This document shows positions 36,224-44,300 of a stretch of DNA of 64,000 bases, piece after piece. The number at the start of each line of letters is the position of its first letter. The first letter of the stretch is position 1. The DNA comes from Spirochaeta lutea (lineage in GTDB: Bacteria > Spirochaetota > Spirochaetia > DSM-27196 > Salinispiraceae), in assembly GCF_000758165.1 (NCBI RefSeq), contig NZ_JNUP01000003.1, positions 1 through 64,000 on the forward strand, in the 5' to 3' direction. The notes beneath the pieces are model-generated. The model worked only from the letters and a program-made list of their open reading frames with translations. It was not told the DNA's origin and searched no databases. The translations under genes were made by a program, and so were the position numbers.

Positions 36224-36230
36224 GGTGAAG

Positions 36231-37328
36231 TTACCTCGTAAATCGAATTGATGCAGCAGTGAGTTCAAACCCTACCATTGTTACGGTACTTTCTATGAGA
36301 GAGATTTCGCCGATAATTTCAACGTTCTCTCCACCGTTTAGTTCAACCGGGAAAAACACTTGAACGGGGATAACAGCTTGAAGCACCTGTTGTTCCTGAT
36401 ATCCCACCAGTAAATCGAACCGTATACGATCATCAAGTTGAACCACGTTGCTTACCTTTCCCGATACCAGGGTGAATACACCCTGGTATTGTTCAGGATT
36501 GGGGGTATTTAAAACCTCTCTGAGTTCCGGATACCAAAAAGGGTCAACAAAATTGGGGGGTGCTAAGTGGTCCTGAAGTAACAAGGTTTTTGTTTTTATA
36601 TCTTCAGCGGCGTTAGAGTGTTGGAGTCTGTTTATTAAAAATCGTACCCGGTTATCTTGGTATGCCTCGAAGGCATCAATAGTTTTATTGAGGATATCTT
36701 CTACCTGTGCTTCTGTGAAAATCAACGAAAAGCTCCCGCTACTGCCGATGGTTTGGGTATCGCTGCTGAAAAGCAATACTTCACCACCGGCACGCGTGAT
36801 TTCTCGTGGTTTCTGAAGAGTAGTTAAGACCCAAAATCCTCCTAAAAGAATAACAGATAAACCAACTACGGCAGAAACGACCCGTATAATCGGCCGCCAG
36901 GCGAACCCCGTCGGGGGCAATAGAAAATCAGTTGGGTGATTCGAAAACCATTCAGGCCAGTCCCGGTCTTCCGGCGCCGACTTGATGAGATCAAGGCCTT
37001 TTTTGGCCTGTGAATTTGAGTCATCATTCTCTATAACTTCCAGCCATTCTTGCAATGCCTGGGTTGTACGTCCCCTTCGTACGAGGATATAGGCAATCCC
37101 CAATTTCGCAGTGGTGTTTTTTGGATCAATATTTACGACCCGCTGGAAATAGGTGTACGCCCCGCCGAAATCATTGCTTCTCAAACAAGCCTGGCCGAGG
37201 ATTTCATGGAATTCGGGGTTGTTCCGATACAGAAAAATCTGGGGTGTCAGGAGATGGATAACCTTACTGTATTTTTTTTCAACTAAAAATCTTCTTGCCT
37301 GTTTTATCCCTTTTGTCATGTCATCCAT
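36231..37328 (-). CDS. TPR and transmembrane protein, function unknown
   Basis: The 365-residue protein begins with TPR-like repeats (about residues 5-105, e.g. FHEILGQACLRSNDFGGAYTYFQRVVNIDPKN). A single membrane segment follows (about 150-170, IIRVVSAVVGLSVILLGGFWVL), then an extracytoplasmic domain of about 190 residues rich in beta strands. The topology would place the TPRs in the cytoplasm. I do not recognise the C-terminal domain; it contains FTEAQVEDILNKTIDAFEAYQDNRVR and a beta-rich end. It lies between the exported coiled-coil protein and dtd, with gaps of 9 and 7 nt, so it is probably part of the 39460-35768 operon. Confidence 0.7.
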   Translation of the reverse strand: MDDMTKGIKQARRFLVEKKYSKVIHLLTPQIFLYRNNPEFHEILGQACLRSNDFGGAYTYFQRVVNIDPKNTTAKLGIAYILVRRGRTTQALQEWLEVIENDDSNSQAKKGLDLIKSAPEDRDWPEWFSNHPTDFLLPPTGFAWRPIIRVVSAVVGLSVILLGGFWVLTTLQKPREITRAGGEVLLFSSDTQTIGSSGSFSLIFTEAQVEDILNKTIDAFEAYQDNRVRFLINRLQHSNAAEDIKTKTLLLQDHLAPPNFVDPFWYPELREVLNTPNPEQYQGVFTLVSGKVSNVVQLDDRIRFDLLVGYQEQQVLQAVIPVQVFFPVELNGGENVEIIGEISLIESTVTMVGFELTAASIRFTR

Positions 37329-37337
37329 CGTACGAAC

Positions 37338-38480
37338 CTAGTTGCTCATAGCGCGCCGTAAAGACTGCACCATTTCCCGAAGCTGATCAATTTCATCTTG
37401 TGAATTCTTGGGATCGCCCTGCAAGAGTTGATTTATTCTATCAAGAAGCTGTCTGATTCTAACCTGTAATTGGCGATGTTCAGAGAGCGACTCTTCATCA
37501 GAATCATCGGAGATTGCGGGCATAGTCTCTGGAATGGTAGGTTCATTCGTTTCGCTGCTAATGTAGGAGGTAATAAATTCAGGGTCGTGGGATTGAAACG
37601 CGTGGAAATCTATTGATGTAAGATCCATACTCTCTGAGGATTGAAAATCTGACATGAAGGTTACCAGTATTCCGGCACTTGTAGTTTCACCACGCCTGAG
37701 AGATTGGGTTCCCTTTGATACCAGCATGGCTGAATCATTTACTGAAAAAGGCAATAAATTGAAGTTCCGATTTTCGTTCGCTTGGAGAATCCTACTTGTA
37801 TCATGCAGCCGCTTCCAATTCGCAATAACCACGGTTAACGGGTCTAGTGGTGAATTCAGAGATGGTTGGGTTAGTAACAACCCCGGCATCGTCTCAGTTC
37901 CTGACCAGACTCGGTCAACGAGAACTACATCTTGGTTTTTAGGCGGTGCGAAGCCGAGGGAGAAACTTAGTTCTCTGTTAACTGATGTATCGTCGATTAA
38001 AAAATGGCTTGAACTCCGTTCTCCAATAACCGTATCCAGAAGAAGGTTGCTGGTGATTTCTTTTCGACGATCGCTGCTATTTAATACTCCCCAGGTTAGT
38101 AATAGTGAATTACCTGCCGCATCAGACTTTTCGGCTGATAGCCAGGAATACAGTCCGTCAGGTAATGCATAAATGATGACTGATCCCTGGTCAAACTCTT
38201 GGATACTGAACGGGTATGAGTGCTCCTGTAAAACCCGATGAACCGTCTCGCCATCAAAGACAAGCAGGCCCGTGGTAGCAGGATCACCGTTAAACAACAG
38301 TGGTATCCGGGTTCCCGAAATAGTTCCGATCAGTTCGAGACCGCCAGATTCTTGATCAATGCTGAATGAAATTCTCGCGCCCCGTTCTTGTTCCTGGGCG
38401 AGAACAGGGTGCAAAGTAGGAATTACTAACAACATGCAAAAAATGTATATCGTCTTAGAAAGCAAGCGGTCTACCATCAT
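37338..38480 (-). CDS. Exported protein with C-terminal coiled coil, function unknown
   Basis: I do not recognise a named family. The 380-residue protein has a signal peptide (MMVDRLLSKTIYIFCMLLVIPTLHPVLAQ, cleavage after LAQ). A beta-rich region follows (about 35-300). An acidic linker (PETMPAISDDSDEESLSEH) precedes a C-terminal heptad-like stretch (QVRIRQLLDRINQLLQ, REMVQSLRRAM). The ATG at 38480 overlaps the previous stop by ATGA; the AGGAGG site lies closer to the preferred distance from a second ATG at 38477, so either may be used. Its neighbours encode TPR proteins of the envelope, suggesting a periplasmic or outer-membrane complex. Confidence 0.65.
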   Translation of the reverse strand: MMVDRLLSKTIYIFCMLLVIPTLHPVLAQEQERGARISFSIDQESGGLELIGTISGTRIPLLFNGDPATTGLLVFDGETVHRVLQEHSYPFSIQEFDQGSVIIYALPDGLYSWLSAEKSDAAGNSLLLTWGVLNSSDRRKEITSNLLLDTVIGERSSSHFLIDDTSVNRELSFSLGFAPPKNQDVVLVDRVWSGTETMPGLLLTQPSLNSPLDPLTVVIANWKRLHDTSRILQANENRNFNLLPFSVNDSAMLVSKGTQSLRRGETTSAGILVTFMSDFQSSESMDLTSIDFHAFQSHDPEFITSYISSETNEPTIPETMPAISDDSDEESLSEHRQLQVRIRQLLDRINQLLQGDPKNSQDEIDQLREMVQSLRRAMSN

Positions 38481-39460
38481 TCCTCCTGTGCCTCTAGGAG
38501 ATCAAGCATTAGCTGTAGGGTTTCCTCCTTAAGATCAAGAAGCTCACTACGCAACCGAAGTGTTTCAGCTTCGCTACCTGAAGGACTAATTTCCGAGTTC
38601 TCGAGCTGCAGTTCCAATTCGGAGATCCTTCGTTGGGATACCTCTAAATTGGTTAATACACGTTGATAATCGTTGTTCAAGGCTCGTAATCGGGATTCGG
38701 TTTGTAGTGCCTCTTCCTTAAGCTGGGCAATCTGGGTGTTCAGCGCCTGTACCCTAGGGTCGGCCCCACCTTGAGTAGAGCCTCCCCCGGTCCCTTGAGA
38801 CGAGATTGCCTGTTCGTAGGTAGCCTCCCTGATCCGGAACTCGTTTAGGTTCTTAATGGATTCTTCTTGTACCCATTGAAGAAGAGTCAGGAGTTCTTGT
38901 TCACGCTTCTTCATTGTTATTACATCGATACGGTAGCGAGCCGCTTCATACCTGGAACTCGCTTGGAAACGATCAACAATTACCGTAAAAAAAACCTCAG
39001 CTTCATCGTACCGACCCAGGGAAAATAAACTTTCTCCGGTCCAGTAGTAGGCATTCGGCACAAAAGGTGATCGCTGATGATCCTTAACGAAGGCTGCGAA
39101 AACCTGAATCGCCGCCTCATAGGATTTCTCTAAGAAATGTATCCTCCCCCGAAGGTATTCGGCTTCAGGGATGTTACGATTTTCCGGATGACGGGTGAGG
39201 AAAAATTCAAGGTTTTGGTCTGCTTCGCCGTACCGCTCCAAGGCAACGAGGGTCTTCGCTGTCCAGAAATATGCATCACCACGTAATTCTACAAGCCCTG
39301 GATCGCTCAAAACCTGTCGGAATTGCGCGAGGGCCTCCCGGTAATTGCCTTGTTGAAACAAATTTAAGCCCTGAGCTACGGGATTAGTTTGTGTTTGTTG
39401 GGGATACCCTGCTGATACAATCATCACAGTACCTATGACTACCAAGAGTAATCGTTTCAA
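38477..39460 (-). CDS. Exported TPR protein with coiled coil (YbgF/CpoB-like)
   Basis: The 327-residue protein starts with TTG at 39460; AGGGGG lies 6 nt upstream, so the longer TTG frame at 39475 is rejected. A signal peptide (MKRLLLVVIGTVMIVSAGYPQ) is followed by at least four TPR units (about 28-180), for example GLNLFQQGNYREALAQFRQVL and YYWTGESLFSLGRYDEAEVFF. A Gly/Ser linker near residue 225 is followed by a long coiled coil to the end. This resembles Tol-Pal-associated CpoB/YbgF with domain order reversed. It heads the minus-strand unit through dtd. Confidence 0.75.
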   Translation of the reverse strand: MKRLLLVVIGTVMIVSAGYPQQTQTNPVAQGLNLFQQGNYREALAQFRQVLSDPGLVELRGDAYFWTAKTLVALERYGEADQNLEFFLTRHPENRNIPEAEYLRGRIHFLEKSYEAAIQVFAAFVKDHQRSPFVPNAYYWTGESLFSLGRYDEAEVFFTVIVDRFQASSRYEAARYRIDVITMKKREQELLTLLQWVQEESIKNLNEFRIREATYEQAISSQGTGGGSTQGGADPRVQALNTQIAQLKEEALQTESRLRALNNDYQRVLTNLEVSQRRISELELQLENSEISPSGSEAETLRLRSELLDLKEETLQLMLDLLEAQEE

Positions 39461-39543
39461 TTCATTCCCCCTCAAAAGTCTTTACTTTGTAGTTCGGCAA
39501 GTTTGGGTATTAAAATAACATATTTACAGGTACCGCCCAATAG

Positions 39544-40215
39544 TTAACAAGATAGCAAAAATGACGTAAAGGATCTTGGATCAGGATCGGAAAAAAAGGA
39601 ACTGCCGGTAACCAAAATGTCTGCACCTTTCTTCCATAATGAAGGAGCAGTAGAACTGTTAACTCCCCCATCAACGGAGATCCTAAAATTGTATCCCATT
39701 TTAATTCGAATAGCATCAAGGGATTTTATTTTATCGCTAGCTGATTCTATAAGAGATTGACCCCCGAATCCAGGATTGACCGTCATTACCAGTACGATAT
39801 CAACAAAGGACAGTATTTCTGAGAGCGCTGACACTGGAGTGGAGGGAACGATGGAAACCCCCGCAAGCTTTCCGAGGGCTTTAATCGTCTGGATGCTTCT
39901 ATGGAGATGAATGACTGCTTCGCTGTGGATTGTGATTGCGTCTACCCCTGCTTCTGCCATCAGGGGGATTAAAAAGTCAGGATTTGAAACCATTAAATGC
40001 GAATCAAGAAAACGATCGGTTTGGGGCCGAAGATCTTGGATTATTTTAGGCCCGAAGGTTAAATTGGGAACAAAATGCCCATCCATTACATCCAGATGGA
40101 TCCATTGCGCCGATGTATCATGAACCTTCGCTATTTCCGTGGATAACGTGAAAAAATTTGCTGCTAATAATGACGGTGCAACAATTCTATTTTCTTTCGA
40201 GTTTTCTTGTAACAT
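39544..40215 (-). CDS. rpe: Ribulose-phosphate 3-epimerase
   Basis: Interconverts D-ribulose 5-phosphate and D-xylulose 5-phosphate in the pentose phosphate pathway. The 223-residue TIM barrel starts MLQENSKENRIVAPSLLAAN and shows metal-ligand motifs WIHLDVMDGHFVPNLTFGP, DSHLMVSNP, ITIHSEA, VMTVNPGFGGQ and VDGGVN. The start is the ATG at 40215 because an extended -10 (TGtCATACT) ends 6 nt before it, overlapping the longer frame at 40239. There is no ribosome-binding site, so translation is probably leaderless. The promoter interleaves with that of the divergent gene at 40275. Confidence 0.93.
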   Translation of the reverse strand: MLQENSKENRIVAPSLLAANFFTLSTEIAKVHDTSAQWIHLDVMDGHFVPNLTFGPKIIQDLRPQTDRFLDSHLMVSNPDFLIPLMAEAGVDAITIHSEAVIHLHRSIQTIKALGKLAGVSIVPSTPVSALSEILSFVDIVLVMTVNPGFGGQSLIESASDKIKSLDAIRIKMGYNFRISVDGGVNSSTAPSLWKKGADILVTGSSFFSDPDPRSFTSFLLSC

Positions 40216-40221
40216 AGCTGT

Positions 40222-40251
40222 AGTATGACAAGACTTCATTGACTAAGACAA
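40222..40251 (-). promoter_or_regulatory. rpe promoter, leaderless type
   Basis: On the minus strand TTGTCT (40251-40246), an 18 bp spacer with TG before CATACT (40227-40222), ending 6 nt before the ATG. The -35 region overlaps that of the divergent promoter at 40239-40266, so the two polymerases may exclude each other. Confidence 0.5.
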
Positions 40252-40266
40252 GTCCCAAGCTATAAT
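40239..40266 (+). promoter_or_regulatory. Strong promoter of the 312 aa TPR gene, leaderless type
   Basis: TTGACT (40239-40244), a 16 bp spacer and perfect TATAAT (40261-40266). The hexamer ends 8 nt before the ATG at 40275, and the intervening GATTTACC has no ribosome-binding site. Confidence 0.7.
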
Positions 40267-40274
40267 GATTTACC

Positions 40275-41213
40275 ATGGAACAATCAGACCATAAATGCGA
40301 AGCAGAACTATCATCTTCCTGGTCTTGTCTTCGATCCGGTGATCTCGCCGGATCATACCAGATCCTTAACGATTGTTTATTAACGCATTTTGACCACCCT
40401 GACGTCCTGACTGCACTCAAGTATGTAAATTTTTGGCGAGAACGAGAAAAATACCTTGGAGACCATAGGGATGTGTACACGAAAATTGAATACCTCCTTC
40501 AGCAATGGCCCATTTTTTTAGAGTTCCAAACCCGGAATCCTACAAATAATGAGGAGTGCAATTACGGATTTAGGTTTTATTTCTTTGGGACAGTTAACAG
40601 GATGTTGGATCAGATACTCCAAAAAACAGACATTTTGGAACCCGCGCTTCAACTGCGGAAAGGGATCTGCTTTAAAGGAATGGGTGATTATGATCAGGCG
40701 GTGCAGATACTTGAACAGGCTTCCTTGGAGAAGGCAGAAGACCCTGATATTATTGCGCAGTTAGCCGATGCATACGCCCTTGTTGGTGAGACCAATTTAA
40801 GTAAGGTGTTTTTTCGTGAAGCGTTTTTTATCGGTCCGAATGAAATATCCTATGTATTTTTAGAGTCGGAAATGATTCAACGACTTTTTAAGGCAGTTCA
40901 GGAGAAAGTTGGTACTGATAAACTATTTCTAGAATGGGTTCCGGTGTACGGTGAGTTATTTCGTGTATTTTCCGTAAAAAGGGAACTACGCGCTGTTGAG
41001 TACGGCAGGCTCCGGCAATCCGTCTACGCATTAGAACGAGAACTCGCCAATCAACAGGTTTCCGATCCAACTATCATGCCCCGTTTATTGACAAAGTATT
41101 TTTGGATCATTGATCATCTGATCAGTATCCACGAAGAAAAAAGTCGTATTCAGGAAATTCTCTTGAAAATAAGAAGCCTAAATTCGGAGATACACACCCT
41201 GTATACAAAATGA
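40275..41213 (+). CDS. TPR-like cytoplasmic protein, function unknown
   Basis: The 312-residue protein has no signal peptide or membrane segment and is largely helical. TPR-like pairs are visible around residues 15-50 and 130-195 (LQLRKGICFKGMGDYDQAVQILEQAS, AQLADAYALVGETNLSKVFFREAFFIGPNE). The C-terminal third (YGRLRQSVYALERELANQQ, then SIHEEKSRIQEILLKIRSLNSEI) is coiled-coil-like. It is driven by a near-consensus promoter and probably leaderless. It lies just upstream of the large GreA gene (103 bp gap), whose N-terminal half is also TPR-like; a working link is possible but unproven. I do not recognise a family name. Confidence 0.7.
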   Translation: MEQSDHKCEAELSSSWSCLRSGDLAGSYQILNDCLLTHFDHPDVLTALKYVNFWREREKYLGDHRDVYTKIEYLLQQWPIFLEFQTRNPTNNEECNYGFRFYFFGTVNRMLDQILQKTDILEPALQLRKGICFKGMGDYDQAVQILEQASLEKAEDPDIIAQLADAYALVGETNLSKVFFREAFFIGPNEISYVFLESEMIQRLFKAVQEKVGTDKLFLEWVPVYGELFRVFSVKRELRAVEYGRLRQSVYALERELANQQVSDPTIMPRLLTKYFWIIDHLISIHEEKSRIQEILLKIRSLNSEIHTLYTK

Positions 41214-41316
41214 TCACGTATAGGGTATACTAATATCCACATACCCTAATCAAGTTAATACTATCCTGGTTCCGCTCAGGAAGGTGAAGAGTTAGATAAA
41301 ACAGGAGCTACAATTC

Positions 41317-44058
41317 ATGTCGGAAAAGATCCTCGAAGCAATCAATGAACAGCTTAATGAAGAAAAATGGACCCGTGCGGCCCTTAATAACTACACAGTC
41401 AATAATTTAACAGAACTTGATGATCTTCTGGATCAGGTTTTTGATGCTAAAATTGAAGACGAGGTGGAAAAGCTTTGTGACGAACACTTACAGCACACAA
41501 AGAACTCCATTGTGGCTCTGTACTTATCCGGTGTGATTCATCTCAGCCGTCAATCTATAGACGACTCAAATCTCTTAACCTTGATCACTATTTTTACTGA
41601 AAATCATCGTTGGAAAATAGTCGAGTTTTTAAGCGAGAGAATTCTAGACTTCGGTGAAAATAAACATGCTCTCCGTCACCTATCAGATTGTTATGAACAC
41701 ACCGGCGATAGTCAAAAACAATTTGAAGTTTGGGAACGGCTAATCCGCGTAGATTATGATGAGGCCGATATCGCAAGAAAGCTGGCGGTTCATGCTGAGG
41801 AGGAATCCCGTATTGAGGATGCGGTGGATTTTTATAAGAAGGCAATCCACCGATACATAAACAAAAAGACGTTCAGTCAGATCATGGAGCTATGGCGGAA
41901 GCTGGTGGAACTAGTACCAGAAGAAGTTGATTTCTTCTACCATGCCGAATCCAAGGTGTCAAAGCTCATCAATCAAGATCGATCGGTACAGCTTCTTGAG
42001 GAACTGTATCCATATTTCAAAAAGCACGGAAAATGGGATACCGCGATTGAACTCCTTAAACGGATACTGAGTTATGATTCATCCAACTCCTGGGCCCGAA
42101 AAGAAATAGTAGAGTGTTATCAGAATAAATTCGAAGGCCATAGTCAGCTAGAAGAGTATATTTCTCTATCCAATCTGAACCAAAGCTGGCGTGATGTACA
42201 TGAGGCGATCGCAGATTTCGAAAAACACATCTCCTTTGATAAGGGAAATTTTGTTTTTCACCGCCATTGGGGAGTGGGTAGAATTAAATCCATTAAAGAC
42301 GATGAGATTACCGTACACTTCGTGAAGAAACGTAATCATAAGATGTCATTAAAAATGGCAGTGAATAGTCTCACCATACTTGGCCGCGATCATATCTGGG
42401 TGTATAGAATTACCAAGAAAAAGGAAGTCCTCAACGAACGGTTCAAGAAAAACCCCGAATGGGCGCTAAAGGTTTTAATCAAAAGCTTTGACAATGCCAC
42501 CGATATGAAAAAAATTAAGGCAGAAGTAGTACCCCATATCCTTTCACAGAATGAATGGTCTACCTGGAGTACGAAAGCCCGACAGATACTTAAGACTAAT
42601 GAAACGTTTGGGAACCTCCCAGACGACCCCGATACGTATGTGGTCCGGGATCAGCCTATTAGTCTTGTTGAAAAAACCTTCAACAGATTTAAGGCAGAAA
42701 AGGACTATTGGAACCGGGTAAAAATCATACAGGAGTTCCTTAAGTACCTAGAATCGGAGGATGATAGTTCCTCTATCGAAACCGATATGTTCCGGGAGAT
42801 GTTTGAGTATTTTGTTTCATATGTAAGAAATATTACTACCGTAACGGAGATTACCATCGGTTCCCATCTCCTCATCAAAAAACTCATTGCCAGTTTCCCT
42901 TTTCTGAATCCAGGATTGAGTTTGAATTTTCGGGATCTTTTTAATGCTGTAGAATCCTGGGAACATGTATTTCCTAATATCGATAATCCGGAATTACGCC
43001 GTGACTTTCTAACCCAGGTTCGAAAACAGATAAAGAACTGGAACGAAGTCTACATAATGTTAATCCCCCACTACCTACAGAAAGAACCGGTAAATGAATT
43101 GGTGCGAGGGGGGTATAAGGATGCAGTTATCGAGTCCTTCATGGGCATCTACCAGAATTACAAAGATCAGCGTGAGCCGTTTATTTGGTATGTAAAAAAC
43201 TGTGCACAAGACGAATGGTTCCAGGATCTGCCTGTAACCAGAGAAAAAATACTAATCGCAATGATTCACCTTGAAGATATTACTGCCCGGGAGATTGATA
43301 ATAGGAAAGATGTATCGGTAAACAGGAAGTTGAATAGGCAGGTTGAAGCCTACCTCTACCGGGATGGAACTATTTATGATTATATCGAAAACGGTGAAGA
43401 AGAATCTATTTCAAGAATTTTTTCTCTTATTGAAGATGTAAAAGACTTGGATCCCGGGGTTATTCGTGATGTTCGCTTTGCGATCTTAAAGAAGTACCCC
43501 AATTTCCAATTCTATGGCGATCAGGAAACCCCAGTCGCAAGCATCAGCCGTGGTACCTTCTATACTCTTGCACGTAGCTTGGAAGAAAAGCAGAAAGCCT
43601 TACAACATCTCTTAGAAGTGGAAGTCCCCAAAAACTCAAAGGAAATTGCGGCCGCAAGAGATTACGGAGACCTTAAGGAGAATGCCGAATATAAGGCAGC
43701 AAAAGAGCGACAGGATATTCTGAATAATACAGCCGCTCGTTGGAAGGAAGAATTAGAGCGTGCCCAGGTTGTACGAAAAGGCGACATCTCAACTGATTCC
43801 ATTGGCTTTGGTACGAAGGTTATCCTTGAAAACCTAAAAACCGGAAATCTTGAGCAGTTCACCATCATGGGACCCTGGGAATCAAATCCCGAGAAATCTA
43901 TCCTGAGTCATCAATCTCCCTTCGGTATGGAACTACTGAACAAGAAGGCTGGACAGGAACTGCGATTTGTCATCAATGAGAGGGAATATAACTATCGGAT
44001 CGATTCAATTGAGCTTGCCGATGTTGATTCAATCCAACCAAACCCCTCTAATGTCTAG
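41317..44058 (+). CDS. greA: Transcription elongation factor GreA with a giant N-terminal extension
   Basis: The C-terminal about 165 residues form a GreA protein. The coiled-coil tip is ARDYGDLKENAEYKAAKERQ, with acidic residues that enter the RNA polymerase secondary channel, and the FKBP-like globular domain runs from about 800 to the end (IMGPWESNPEKSILSHQSP). Residues 1-740 are a helical, TPR-like extension (for example LSDCYEHTGDSQKQFEVWERLI, LAVHAEEESRIEDAVDFYKKAI), with a short beta region near 310-365 (FVFHRHWGVGRIKSIKDDEITVHFV) resembling a Tudor/CarD-like fold. Ordinary GreA is about 158 residues. I recall a similarly large GreA in treponemes, so this is probably a lineage trait. 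AGGAG lies upstream and a strong terminator follows. Confidence 0.9.
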   Translation: MSEKILEAINEQLNEEKWTRAALNNYTVNNLTELDDLLDQVFDAKIEDEVEKLCDEHLQHTKNSIVALYLSGVIHLSRQSIDDSNLLTLITIFTENHRWKIVEFLSERILDFGENKHALRHLSDCYEHTGDSQKQFEVWERLIRVDYDEADIARKLAVHAEEESRIEDAVDFYKKAIHRYINKKTFSQIMELWRKLVELVPEEVDFFYHAESKVSKLINQDRSVQLLEELYPYFKKHGKWDTAIELLKRILSYDSSNSWARKEIVECYQNKFEGHSQLEEYISLSNLNQSWRDVHEAIADFEKHISFDKGNFVFHRHWGVGRIKSIKDDEITVHFVKKRNHKMSLKMAVNSLTILGRDHIWVYRITKKKEVLNERFKKNPEWALKVLIKSFDNATDMKKIKAEVVPHILSQNEWSTWSTKARQILKTNETFGNLPDDPDTYVVRDQPISLVEKTFNRFKAEKDYWNRVKIIQEFLKYLESEDDSSSIETDMFREMFEYFVSYVRNITTVTEITIGSHLLIKKLIASFPFLNPGLSLNFRDLFNAVESWEHVFPNIDNPELRRDFLTQVRKQIKNWNEVYIMLIPHYLQKEPVNELVRGGYKDAVIESFMGIYQNYKDQREPFIWYVKNCAQDEWFQDLPVTREKILIAMIHLEDITAREIDNRKDVSVNRKLNRQVEAYLYRDGTIYDYIENGEEESISRIFSLIEDVKDLDPGVIRDVRFAILKKYPNFQFYGDQETPVASISRGTFYTLARSLEEKQKALQHLLEVEVPKNSKEIAAARDYGDLKENAEYKAAKERQDILNNTAARWKEELERAQVVRKGDISTDSIGFGTKVILENLKTGNLEQFTIMGPWESNPEKSILSHQSPFGMELLNKKAGQELRFVINEREYNYRIDSIELADVDSIQPNPSNV

Positions 44059-44082
44059 CAGCCTGATATAAGTTTGCCCTCC

Positions 44083-44111
44083 AACGGTCCTTTTAAAGGG
44101 CCGTTTTTTTT
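44083..44111 (+). terminator. Rho-independent terminator after greA
   Basis: AACGGTCC (44083-44090), loop TTTTAAA and GGGCCGTT (44098-44105) form an 8 bp stem with one G-U pair, followed by about eight T. It separates greA from the carotenoid operon. Confidence 0.9.
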
Positions 44112-44130
44112 CTTTAAATTTCTCGGTTCT

Positions 44131-44160
44131 TTGATAAAATTATAGCGATTCGATTATTAT
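44131..44160 (+). promoter_or_regulatory. Candidate promoter of the mvaS-carotenoid operon
   Basis: TTGATA (44131-44136), an 18 bp spacer and TATTAT (44155-44160). The predicted 5' leader is about 130 nt before the mvaS ATG, unlike the leaderless units nearby. Other A/T-rich hexamers occur in the leader, so the exact start needs mapping. Confidence 0.45.
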
Positions 44161-44300
44161 TGGAATGTAATCATCGGTTGAACATATTTTTTCAAATGTC
44201 TTCATAATTATGTTTGCCAGGGAGGAGTACTCTTTGTATATTACGAAGTGTAATAAAGAAGCTGGATAAACGGAATCACTTGCTGAAGAAAGGAAAATAC

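Noticed and set aside
44214..44300. 29-residue upstream extension of mvaS
   Set aside because: The ATG at 44301 has AAAGGA at good spacing and fits the family start.
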